This document shows, piece by piece, positions 33,189 to 40,526 of a stretch of DNA of 64,000 bases. The notes under the pieces are model-generated. The model did no database searches, was not told the origin of the DNA, and was given only the letters and a program-made list of their open reading frames with translations. Numbering within the stretch: position 1 is the stretch's first letter; each line of letters begins with the position of its first letter. This stretch comes from UBA1479 sp002706405 (lineage in GTDB: Bacteria > Pseudomonadota > Alphaproteobacteria > Rhodospirillales > Casp-alpha2): assembly GCA_963972255.1 (NCBI GenBank), contig CAXATO010000012.1, forward strand, positions 109,233 to 173,232. The letters run 5' to 3'. A program made the position numbers and the translations under genes.

Positions 33189-33485
33189 ATGCCCCATGAT
33201 TTGAGTCCAGGATCCGACAACGTGACCAAGAAAATCGAAATCTATACCAGCCCCTTTTGCCCCTATTGCCATGCGGCCAAGCGTCTGCTGGCGGGCAAGG
33301 GCGTGACGTTTGACGAAATCGACGTGATGATGTCGCCGGCCAAGCGCAAGGAGATGTCGGCGCGGGCAGGGGGGGCGACATCGGTCCCGCAGATTTTCGT
33401 CGACGGCGACCATATCGGCGATTGCGACGGCATTCATGCGCTCGACGCCAAGGGGGCTCTGGACGTCATTCTGGGCCTGGGTTGA
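33189..33485 (+). CDS. grxC: Glutaredoxin 3
   Basis: A dithiol glutaredoxin of the Grx3 type, reducing disulfides with glutathione. The CPYC site is in IYTSPFCPYCHAAKR, followed by GGATSVPQIFVDGDHIGDCD. The cis-proline and GG-type glutathione-binding features are present. ATG 33189 has a strong AAGGGAGG upstream and gives 98 residues. An in-frame GTG at 33222 would give the more usual 87 residues but has a weak RBS. It sits between comF and a nitrilase-family gene with gaps of 53 and 9 bp, probably one transcript. Confidence 0.95.
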   Translation: MPHDLSPGSDNVTKKIEIYTSPFCPYCHAAKRLLAGKGVTFDEIDVMMSPAKRKEMSARAGGATSVPQIFVDGDHIGDCDGIHALDAKGALDVILGLG

Positions 33486-33494
33486 GGCCGGATC

Positions 33495-34337
33495 ATGAGC
33501 ACGACATTCACCGCCGCCCTGGTGCAGACCAATTCGGGCAACGACCCCGCCGCCAACGGCGACATGATCGTCGACCAGATCAAGGAAGCCGCCGGCATGG
33601 GGGCGGACTTCGTGATGTTTCCCGAGGTCGTGACCCTGGTCGAAACGGGGGCCAAGAACGTTGCCCCCAAGGTCACCTCTTTCGAGGCCGACCCCAACCT
33701 GCCGCGGTTCCGGGATGCCGCGCGCGATGCCGGCGTGTGGGTGCTGATCGGCTCCATGGTGGTCGAACACGAAACCCTGGACCGCAAGTTCGCCAATCGC
33801 TCGGTGCTGATTTCCGATAGGGGCGAGATCGTCGCCACCTACGACAAGATCCATATGTTCGACGTCGATCTGGAAAACGGCGAAAGCTACCGGGAAAGCA
33901 AGAGTTATGAGCCCGGCACCCGCGCCGTCGTCGCCGACACGCCCTGGGGCAAGCTGGGCCTGACCATCTGCTACGACATCCGGTTCCCGCACCTTCACCG
34001 CAGCTTGGCCCAGGCGGGGGCGGTGATGATCGCCATTCCGGCGTCGTTTACCCGGCCCACGGGCCGGGCCCATTGGCATGTGCTGATGCGCGCCCGGGCG
34101 ATCGAGACGGGCTGCTTCGTGTTCGCTCCGGCGCAGACCGGCGAGCATATGGATGGGCGCAAGACCTATGGCCATTCCCTGGTGGTCGACCCCTGGGGCG
34201 AGGTCATCGCCGACGGCGGCGAGGACACGGGCATCGTGTTGGCCGAGATTGATCTGGGTCTGGTCGGCAAGGCGCGGGCCAAGGTGCCGTCCTTGACCCA
34301 TGACCGCCCGTTCGACGGCGGCGGCACGCCCAACTGA
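33495..34337 (+). CDS. Carbon-nitrogen hydrolase (nitrilase superfamily, Nit1-like)
   Basis: A 280-residue carbon-nitrogen hydrolase. The catalytic triad is visible as the glutamate in MFPEVVTL, lysine in TYDKIHMFDV and cysteine in LTICYDIRFP. HMFDVDL is typical of the Nit1/deaminated-glutathione amidase subgroup. That enzyme repairs glutathione wrongly deaminated by transaminases. Its place next to a glutaredoxin gene supports a glutathione link. RBS-like GGCCGG precedes ATG 33495, nine bases after grxC. Confidence 0.93.
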   Translation: MSTTFTAALVQTNSGNDPAANGDMIVDQIKEAAGMGADFVMFPEVVTLVETGAKNVAPKVTSFEADPNLPRFRDAARDAGVWVLIGSMVVEHETLDRKFANRSVLISDRGEIVATYDKIHMFDVDLENGESYRESKSYEPGTRAVVADTPWGKLGLTICYDIRFPHLHRSLAQAGAVMIAIPASFTRPTGRAHWHVLMRARAIETGCFVFAPAQTGEHMDGRKTYGHSLVVDPWGEVIADGGEDTGIVLAEIDLGLVGKARAKVPSLTHDRPFDGGGTPN

Positions 34338-34396
34338 ACCCATCACCCGGCTTGAAAAAAATTAGAATTGTTGCAGCGCGGCAACCGTGGATCGGT

Positions 34397-34402
34397 TATA
34401 CT
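34397..34402 (+). promoter_or_regulatory. -10 element upstream of the OmpA-like gene
   Basis: TATACT at 34397-34402 is a good -10 hexamer. TTGCAG lies 20 bases upstream, which is longer than ideal, so the -35 is uncertain. A small GTTGC ... GCAAC inverted repeat is just upstream. The expected transcript start is about 40 bases before the GTG start codon. Confidence 0.5.
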
Positions 34403-34446
34403 GCCGACTAGCGAACTCGACACACAATTGTATGTTTAGGATAACC

Positions 34447-35502
34447 GTGTACCAGCTCAGGAAAATTCTTGCCGTCGGCGCCATCGCGCTCGCGGCCTTC
34501 GTCGTGACCGCTCCCGCCCAGGCACAGTCGCCGGGGCCGTATGTTTCAGGCGCGCTCGGGGTGACCCAGCCAAGCGACTGGGACATCACCGGTGGTACCG
34601 TCAACACGAAGCAAGAATCCGATCCGGGCTTCGCCGGCGCCATTGCGCTGGGCACGACGTTCTCCGACAACTGGCGGGCCGAGGGTGAACTGTCCTACAG
34701 CAACGCCAATGTGGATTCGTTCTCCGGCACCAATGGGTCGGGCGAAACCTCGATGTTTGGGCTGATGTTCAACGGCTTGTACGACTTCAAAACGAATTCC
34801 CGATGGACGCCCTATATCGGCGCCGGTATCGGCGCTGCGGTGATCAAGGCGAGCGACCTGTCGCCGGTCGGCGGCTCGCGCATCTCGAAAAGCGATCAGG
34901 TGTTCGCCTACCAGGGCATCGCCGGTGTGAGCTATAAGATCGACGATCAGTTGGGCCTGTTCACGGAATACCGGTATGTCGGCACCGCGGACCGCGACCT
35001 GCGGACCGATTCCGGCATCGATGTGGAGTCCGATTCGGGCGAACACCGCATCATGGTCGGCCTGCGCTGGTCCTTCGGCGCGCCGAAGCCCATGGCGAAA
35101 GCCGAACCCAAGCCGATTCCCGTACAGGCCCCTGCGCCGAAGCCCGTGGCCAAGCCGGCCCCGGAAGCGCCGCGCAATTACCTGGTGTTCTTTGACTGGG
35201 ACAAGGCGGATTTGACGGCTGACGCCAAGGCGATCATCCAGGCCGCCGCCGGCAACAGCAAGACCATGACCGTGACCCGCATCGAAACCACGGGCCATGC
35301 GGACAGGTCGGGCACGGACGCCTATAACCTGCGTCTGTCCAAGCGCCGGGCCGAAGCGGTGATGGGTGAGTTGACCCGCCTGGGCATTCCCGCCAACGAG
35401 GTCGTCGTGCGCTGGAAAGGGGAGCGTGAACCCCTGGTTCAGACACCGGATGGCGCCCGCGAGCCGCAGAACCGGCGCGTCGAGATCATTCTCAGCAAAT
35501 AA
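34447..35502 (+). CDS. OmpA-like outer membrane protein
   Basis: A 351-residue outer membrane protein. A signal peptide (KILAVGAIALAAFVV ... APAQA) is followed by an eight-strand beta-barrel domain (about 27-220), with alternating YVSGALGV-type strands. A lysine-, alanine- and proline-rich linker (KPVAKPAPEAP) leads to a C-terminal OmpA domain. That domain has the peptidoglycan-binding pattern ETTGHADRSGTDAYNLRLSKRRAEAV (here GHADRSGTDAYN and LSKRRAEAV). GTG 34447 with AGGA five bases upstream is preferred over ATG 34432. A terminator follows the stop. Confidence 0.93.
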   Translation: MYQLRKILAVGAIALAAFVVTAPAQAQSPGPYVSGALGVTQPSDWDITGGTVNTKQESDPGFAGAIALGTTFSDNWRAEGELSYSNANVDSFSGTNGSGETSMFGLMFNGLYDFKTNSRWTPYIGAGIGAAVIKASDLSPVGGSRISKSDQVFAYQGIAGVSYKIDDQLGLFTEYRYVGTADRDLRTDSGIDVESDSGEHRIMVGLRWSFGAPKPMAKAEPKPIPVQAPAPKPVAKPAPEAPRNYLVFFDWDKADLTADAKAIIQAAAGNSKTMTVTRIETTGHADRSGTDAYNLRLSKRRAEAVMGELTRLGIPANEVVVRWKGEREPLVQTPDGAREPQNRRVEIILSK

Positions 35503-35505
35503 AAA

Positions 35506-35522
35506 GCCGCCCGTTGGGCGGC
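35506..35522 (+). terminator. Terminator of the OmpA-like gene
   Basis: GCCGCCC (35506-35512) and GGGCGGC (35516-35522) pair perfectly around a GTT loop, starting three bases after the stop codon. It is preceded by five A residues and followed by CTGTCTTC, so the T-run is weak. Confidence 0.7.
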
Positions 35523-35565
35523 CTGTCTTCGGGGTGGGGTTTCGACCCGCGCTGATCGTCGATGA

Positions 35566-36156
35566 TTAATCGTCGAGGACAGGCTTTCCGGCGGCGGTAT
35601 CCATGGCCGCGAGCGCTTGCGTGCTGGGCGTCGGCGTGGCCGAGGCCATCACGGAGCTGGTCGTCGGCGCGCCCTGGATATAGGCCAGAAGGCCTTGGCG
35701 CGGCTGGGCCTGAACTTCACGGAACACGCGGGCCATGGTCTGACAGTAGGTCGCCTGCGTCAGGCGCTTCAAAGATGCCCGGTTGGCCAGATGGGTGATG
35801 AAACGATTCAATTCCCGTTCCGCCCCGGCGCGGTAGACGCGCTGGAAAATGCCGCGCAATGCACGGCCTTCGCGGACCAGTTCGTCCTGATGGCGGGTCA
35901 CCACGGTATTGTATAGGGACTGCTGCTGGCAGCTGAGTGCGGCCACGGCCAGTTCGGCGCGGAACATGCGCATGCGTACGGCGTGGCTTTCCGCGGGGGT
36001 CAGGCAGGTCGTGGGCAGGCGGATGTCGGCGAAATCCTCGGCCTGAACACAGGCTGCCTGCGCCGTCTGGGGCGCAAACGCAACAACGGTCAGCGCGGCC
36101 ACGGCGGCGGCTGCCATCAGATGTCGCTTCCACGAGTTAGCTGCGGATATTGCCAA
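35566..36156 (-). CDS. Secreted protein of unknown function
   Basis: A 196-residue protein with a likely signal peptide (KRHLMAAAAVAALTVVAF ... TAQA, cleavage before AC). The mature part is helical and basic with cysteines near each end (ACVQAE, TTCLTP, LSCQQQ, TYCQT), which could form two disulfides in the periplasm. It ends in a threonine/serine/alanine-rich tail. The start is a TTG at 36156, chosen because it supplies the basic n-region that the internal ATG 36117 lacks. No family was recognised. It is convergent with the OmpA-like gene. Confidence 0.65.
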   Translation of the reverse strand: MAISAANSWKRHLMAAAAVAALTVVAFAPQTAQAACVQAEDFADIRLPTTCLTPAESHAVRMRMFRAELAVAALSCQQQSLYNTVVTRHQDELVREGRALRGIFQRVYRAGAERELNRFITHLANRASLKRLTQATYCQTMARVFREVQAQPRQGLLAYIQGAPTTSSVMASATPTPSTQALAAMDTAAGKPVLDD

Positions 36157-36241
36157 GTCCCCGGACGCCCCTTTTGGCCCCTAAAATTCCTTAATTGCCC
36201 CGATCATGCCATCAAGGAAGTTACCATGCAACTAACGAACA

Positions 36242-36279
36242 GCGCCGCCGCCCCGGAGAGCAGTCCGGTGCGGCGGCGC
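36242..36279. terminator. Strong hairpin downstream of the second TauD gene
   Basis: GCGCCGCCGC (36242-36251) and GCGGCGGCGC (36270-36279) form a perfect 10-bp stem. It is extended inside by CCGG/CCGG around a short loop. It lies 23 bases past the TauD-type stop codon. There is no T-run on the minus-strand side, so it may act as a transcript end or barrier rather than a classic terminator. Confidence 0.6.
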
Positions 36280-36301
36280 GTTTGGTCGAGTAATTGACGG
36301 C

Positions 36302-37192
36302 TTACGCGGTCTTCTGGACGGCGCCTTCCATGTAATCCGGATCCATGACCGTGGCGCGGCGCATGTCGCGGCGGTAGGCGTCCAGGTCATAAGGGCGGGC
36401 CCGGTGCATGGTGCAGCGGTTGTCCCAGATCACCAGATCGCCGACCTGCCAGGTATGGGTATGGACGAACTGCGGCTGCGTTGCGTGTTCCATCAGGTCA
36501 CGGATCAGCATGCGGCCTTCGGGCAGCGGCATGCCGACGATATGCGACGCGTGGGACGCGAGATACAGCGCCTTGCGCCCGGTCACCGGGTGGACGCGGA
36601 CCAGATCGTGCTGAACCGGCGGCAGGGCGGCGCGTTCCGCGTCGGAAAACTCGGTGAAGCCCAATTGGGCGCGCGAGGTGGCGATGCAGTGCTCGGCCAC
36701 CATGCCCTCGATCCGATCCTTCATCTTTTGCGGCAGGGCGTCATAGGCGGCGCGCATGTCGGCGAACTGGGTCTCGCCGCCCTCGGGCACCACCGTATGG
36801 GCATGCAGCAGCGAATATTTCGCCGTCACCTTTTTGAAGGACGCGTCCGTATGCCACAGCTGGTTGGCCAGCCCGAACATGCGGCGGCGGTCGTTGCGGT
36901 CCATCTTCTCGTTGTTCTCGTTCAGGTTCGAGATATCGACCAGCTTCGGGCCGATGCGATCCTTGAGCCCGGTCTTGAGCAGCCTGTTGTCGGCATACAG
37001 GGGGCCGAACCGTTCGGCGAAGGTGGCCTGGGCGTCTTCATCCAATGTCGGGCCGTGAAAGATCAGGACGGCGTTGGTATCGATGGCGTCCTGGATTTCG
37101 GCGAAGGCCGCGTCATCCATGGGTTGGGACAGGTCGACGTTCTGGATTTCTCCGACGAACAGCGGGTGCAATTGTTTCACGGTGACGGCCAT
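36302..37192 (-). CDS. TauD/TfdA family dioxygenase (second copy)
   Basis: A 296-residue Fe(II)/2-oxoglutarate dioxygenase. The metal pair is in LWHTDASF, with H-x-D, and the distal histidine in CTMHRARPYD. The arginine in YRRDMRRATV binds 2-oxoglutarate. It resembles the TfdA side of the family more than the copy at 8277, whose sequence is quite different. It is divergent from a LysR gene with a TGTTA-N8-TAACA site between them, so LysR control is likely. Start ATG 37192 was chosen. Substrate unknown. Confidence 0.9.
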   Translation of the reverse strand: MAVTVKQLHPLFVGEIQNVDLSQPMDDAAFAEIQDAIDTNAVLIFHGPTLDEDAQATFAERFGPLYADNRLLKTGLKDRIGPKLVDISNLNENNEKMDRNDRRRMFGLANQLWHTDASFKKVTAKYSLLHAHTVVPEGGETQFADMRAAYDALPQKMKDRIEGMVAEHCIATSRAQLGFTEFSDAERAALPPVQHDLVRVHPVTGRKALYLASHASHIVGMPLPEGRMLIRDLMEHATQPQFVHTHTWQVGDLVIWDNRCTMHRARPYDLDAYRRDMRRATVMDPDYMEGAVQKTA

Positions 37193-37299
37193 GGCGGACT
37201 CCTTGGATTGGCAGTTTCCCCAAACGCGCGGCATCCGTCATTGCGGGCCGGCGATTTGTCCGATTTGACAAGGGCCTATGGATAATGTCGAATTCAAAA

Positions 37300-37317
37300 T
37301 GTTAGCCACTCATAACA
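37300..37317. promoter_or_regulatory. Candidate LysR operator between tauD-type gene and lysR
   Basis: TGTTA (37300-37304) and TAACA (37313-37317) form an inverted repeat with eight bases between, giving the T-N11-A form of LysR boxes. It lies in an AT-rich stretch 25 bases before the LysR start codon. The site suits autoregulation and control of the divergent dioxygenase gene. Confidence 0.55.
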
Positions 37318-37341
37318 AAATATTATGGGGTTTGCCTGCTC

Positions 37342-38256
37342 ATGCGGCTCAATCTGCGACAAATCGAAGCTTTCCGCGCCGTGTTTCAGACCGGCAGCAT
37401 GACCGCCGCCGGGAGCCTGATGGGCATCACCCAGCCGGCGGTCAGCCGCCTGATCCGGGACCTGGAGGCGGAAATCGGCCTGCCCCTGTTTGAGCGCGCC
37501 GCCGGCCGGGTGATCGCCACGCCCGACGCCGTGGCCCTGTTCCGTGAGGTCGAACGCAGTTTTCACGGCCTTGACCGGGTCGCGCGGGCGGCGGCGGAAC
37601 TGCGTCAGCGCCGCCAGGGAGAATTGCGCATCGCCGCCTCGGTGGCGCCGTCGTTCTTCTGTTTGCCGCCGGTCATCCGCGCCTTTCACGCGGTCTGGCC
37701 GGGGGTGGCCTTATCACTCAAGACCGGCACCTCGCCCGAAGTTCTGGACCTGGTCGCCATGCAGCAATGTGATCTGGGCGTCGCCGTGGTGCCGGCCGAC
37801 GCCCCCGGCGTCGTCACCCGCGCGCTGCCCGTGCACGAAGCGGTCTGTGTCCTGCCCGTGGGCCATGCCTTGGCCGTGAAAGACGCGGTCACGGCGCAGG
37901 ACCTGGACGGCGTTCCCCTTTTGGTGTTGTCCGACTACAGCCGTCTGCAGCAACAGTTCACGGCCTGCCTGGACGCGGCGGGAATCATCCCCAACGTGGT
38001 GTTCGAATCGTCGTTTTCGGCCTCGATCTGTCCGCTGATCGCCGACGGGGTGGGGGTTGGGGTGCTCGATCCCTTGACGGCCCGGGCGCATGACCGCCGG
38101 GGGGTGGTGCTACGCCCGTTCCGCCCGGCGGTGACTTATGAACTGAAGGCGGTGTTCCCGGCGGCCCGGCCGCTGGGCGAGCGCGCGGCGGCGTTCACCG
38201 ACCTGTTACACCGCCATCTGGAAGAATTCGGCACCGAAATCGGGCAATCATCCTAG
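37342..38256 (+). CDS. LysR family transcriptional regulator (second copy)
   Basis: A 304-residue LysR regulator. The DNA-binding domain reads LRQIEAFRAVFQTGSMTAAG and TQPAVSRLIRDLE in the first 60 residues. The effector domain fills the rest. It resembles regulators of amino-acid or opine catabolism more than the AT-rich LysR at 21397. It is divergent from the TauD/TfdA gene, its likely target. The stop codon overlaps the end of the convergent methyltransferase gene by four bases. Confidence 0.94.
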   Translation: MRLNLRQIEAFRAVFQTGSMTAAGSLMGITQPAVSRLIRDLEAEIGLPLFERAAGRVIATPDAVALFREVERSFHGLDRVARAAAELRQRRQGELRIAASVAPSFFCLPPVIRAFHAVWPGVALSLKTGTSPEVLDLVAMQQCDLGVAVVPADAPGVVTRALPVHEAVCVLPVGHALAVKDAVTAQDLDGVPLLVLSDYSRLQQQFTACLDAAGIIPNVVFESSFSASICPLIADGVGVGVLDPLTARAHDRRGVVLRPFRPAVTYELKAVFPAARPLGERAAAFTDLLHRHLEEFGTEIGQSS

Positions 38257-38864
38257 GACGGCGTCGGCATCAGGGGATGGGGTGCCGGTTCGCCGTCGTC
38301 GCGGGTCGAGAGACCCAGGTCATTGACGGCGCACAGCCGCTGCTTCACGCCGGAAGGGGCTTCGTCGGTCTGCCCGTGCTCATAGGCGACGACCTGCAGC
38401 CGGCCCCGGACAAGGTCCAGCAATTCACCCGAAGTCAGCAGGTGATCCGGATTGCGCGGCCGCCCGAAGGCCTCGTTGCCGCGGGCAAAGGTTTCGTACA
38501 GCAGCACCCCGCCCGGTTCGAGCGACCCGATCAGGCCGTCGAAATGGGGCCGGAACAGATAGTTGCTGACCACGATGGCGGCGAAGGCACCGGCGGGCAG
38601 GGGCCAGGGCTTGCCGTCCTCCAGGTCGATGGCGACGACCTCGGCACGGTCGTCGTGGGCCAGGTCGGCCAGGGCCGAGACATCCTTGTCCACAAGCGTA
38701 ACCGGATGGCCCCGGCCCAGAAAATGCCGGGCGTGCCGTCCGCCGCCGGCGGCAAGATCAAGCACCATCCCGCCCGAAGGACCGTCCTTGGGAGCCAAGG
38801 GGGCGAACCGCGTGACCCAGGTCGACGGTGCCTTGAACTTCAGATGGTGGGGCGTGTCGGGCAT
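38253..38864 (-). CDS. Class I SAM-dependent methyltransferase
   Basis: A 203-residue methyltransferase with the SAM-binding motif MVLDLAAGGGRHARHFL near residue 35. It has DKDVSALADL at the acidic second strand and a NYLFRPHF motif IV-like segment. It resembles the TehB/tellurite-resistance-like small methyltransferases. Substrate is unknown. It is a single gene; the convergent LysR gene overlaps its 3' end by four bases. Confidence 0.85.
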   Translation of the reverse strand: MPDTPHHLKFKAPSTWVTRFAPLAPKDGPSGGMVLDLAAGGGRHARHFLGRGHPVTLVDKDVSALADLAHDDRAEVVAIDLEDGKPWPLPAGAFAAIVVSNYLFRPHFDGLIGSLEPGGVLLYETFARGNEAFGRPRNPDHLLTSGELLDLVRGRLQVVAYEHGQTDEAPSGVKQRLCAVNDLGLSTRDDGEPAPHPLMPTPS

Positions 38865-39034
38865 GGGGTGTTTCCTGGGTTTTCGTGGGCCGGTGATTCG
38901 GTTTTTGTTAAGCGTTTCATACTATGTTTCAGGGGGCAAAACGCCTATAACAGGCGCGATTGGCCCCTGAAGGACGCTTTATGGCGTAATTTTACGGGAA
39001 TTTCGGGGCCGGCGGCACAGAAAGAGTCCGAGCA

Positions 39035-39466
39035 ATGATCCGCTATCGACTGATTTGCAGCCAGGACCACGAATTCGATGCCTGGTTCCGTGACGGCGCC
39101 GGTTACGAGCGCCAAGTCAAACGCCAGCAGGTGACCTGTCCCCATTGCGGCGATGTCGACGTGACCAAGGCGATCATGGCGCCGGGCATCGCCAAGTCGC
39201 CCGATACGGATAAGTTCGCCGAAGCCAAGGCACACGAGGTCGCGCGCCGCATCCTGACCGCCGTCGGCAAGTTGCGCGACAACGTCGAACAGGAATGCGA
39301 GTACGTCGGCGATCAGTTCGCCGACGAAGCCCGCGCCATTCATTACGGCGATGCCGACGAACGCGGCATTTATGGCGAGGCATCGGATGATGATGCTGCC
39401 GAGTTGGAGGAGGAAGGCATCGAATTCTTCCGCCTGCCGAACCTCCCCCAGCGTCGCGACAACTGA
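39035..39466 (+). CDS. DUF1178 family protein
   Basis: A 143-residue DUF1178 protein. It begins MIRYRLICSQDHEFDAWFR, the family opening, and has the CPHC pair in VTCPHCGDVDVTKAIMAP. With the earlier C-x4-H it could form a zinc ribbon. The family is restricted to proteobacteria and its function is unknown. In many alphaproteobacteria it follows the nitrilase-family gene that here ends at 34337; about 4.7 kb of other genes lies between. Start ATG 39035 is unambiguous. Confidence 0.93.
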   Translation: MIRYRLICSQDHEFDAWFRDGAGYERQVKRQQVTCPHCGDVDVTKAIMAPGIAKSPDTDKFAEAKAHEVARRILTAVGKLRDNVEQECEYVGDQFADEARAIHYGDADERGIYGEASDDDAAELEEEGIEFFRLPNLPQRRDN

Positions 39467-39493
39467 TCCTGCCTTTACGGGCTGTCGCGGACG

Positions 39494-40372
39494 TCAGTCC
39501 GTGAACGAGACCCCGGCGTTACGTTCCAACACCTTGATGATGTCGTCGCAGCTCACTTTCGGGCCGAGCGTCTGCATGCCGGCCTGGAAGAACTCGCGCG
39601 TCAGGTTCGACGCCATCATCGGCACCCCTGAATCATTGCCAAGCTGACAGGCCAGGCGCACGTCCTTGTGCATCAGGCCCATGGCGAAGGTGCCCGGCTT
39701 TTTGTCGCGGATGTTCGGCAGGAAAATCTTGGTCGCGTTGCTCTGCGCCGATCCCTTGCTCAGGACCTCGATCATGGTGTCCAGGCTCAGCCCGTTCTTC
39801 ATGCCCATGATCACGGCCTCGAAGGTGGCGATGCGGATCGACGCGCTGGTCACGTTGTTGACCAGCTTCATGGTATGGCCGGCGCCGACGTCGCCGCAGT
39901 GGAAGATGTTGGGGCTGATGGTTTCCAGATAGGGCAGGACCTTGTCGAACTGTTCCTTGGACCCGCCGGCCATGATCGCGATGGTGCCGGCGTCGGCGCC
40001 CTGCGGACCGCCGGACACGGGGGCGTCGATCAGGCTGATTCCCTTTTCCGCAAGCTCCGCCGCCATGGCGCGGGTCTCGTTGGGATCGCCCGTGGTCTGG
40101 TCGACGATCAGCTTGCCGGGCTCCAACCCTTCGACCAGGCCGCCGGGGCCGAAGATCGCCTGGCGCACCTCGGCCGAGCTCGGCAGACAGGTCAGAATGA
40201 TGTCGCATTCGCGGGCCAGGGAGGCCGGGTCCTGGACCGGCTGGGCACCGTCGGCGGCGAAGCTCTCGACGGCCGCGCGGTTCAGATCGAAGACCCGCAG
40301 CTTATGTTCCCGCATCAGCCGCCGCGCCAGCGCGCCACCCATCATGCCGAGCCCGATATATCCTAAATTCAT
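39494..40372 (-). CDS. NAD(P)-dependent 3-hydroxyisobutyrate-dehydrogenase-like enzyme
   Basis: A 292-residue beta-hydroxyacid dehydrogenase. The N-terminal NAD(P) loop is GYIGLGMMGGALARRL. The substrate-binding signature is DAPVSGGPQGADAGT, and the catalytic lysine lies in GHTMKLVNNV. The family includes 3-hydroxyisobutyrate, tartronate semialdehyde and 2-hydroxymethylglutarate dehydrogenases, which sequence alone does not separate. ATG 40372. It is convergent with DUF1178 and 154 bp from the histidine kinase. Specific substrate unknown. Confidence 0.92.
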   Translation of the reverse strand: MNLGYIGLGMMGGALARRLMREHKLRVFDLNRAAVESFAADGAQPVQDPASLARECDIILTCLPSSAEVRQAIFGPGGLVEGLEPGKLIVDQTTGDPNETRAMAAELAEKGISLIDAPVSGGPQGADAGTIAIMAGGSKEQFDKVLPYLETISPNIFHCGDVGAGHTMKLVNNVTSASIRIATFEAVIMGMKNGLSLDTMIEVLSKGSAQSNATKIFLPNIRDKKPGTFAMGLMHKDVRLACQLGNDSGVPMMASNLTREFFQAGMQTLGPKVSCDDIIKVLERNAGVSFTD

Positions 40373-40504
40373 GTCAGTCGTCCTCCCGTAGGCGTTCGCG
40401 CGCGGGTCGTGTGTCGCCCGCGAACAGATTGGTTTCTTGTTTCCTTGGTGATTCGCGCCCGAACGGGCGGGATCATGAAGGGGTCGGCGGGGATGATAGC
40501 GAAT

Positions 40505-40518
40505 GCGGCGCGAGCCGC
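40505..40518 (-). terminator. Hairpin after the histidine kinase gene
   Basis: GCGGC (40505-40509) and GCCGC (40514-40518) pair around a GCGA loop, nine bases past the histidine kinase stop on the minus strand. No T-run follows, so it is a weak terminator candidate. A further IR (40394-40425) and a short hairpin (40456-40469) lie closer to the next gene. Confidence 0.4.
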
Positions 40519-40526
40519 GAAGAGTC

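Noticed and set aside
37235..37251. Second copy of the CCGTCATTG repeat
   Set aside because: Only the first ten bases match and there is no inverted arm.
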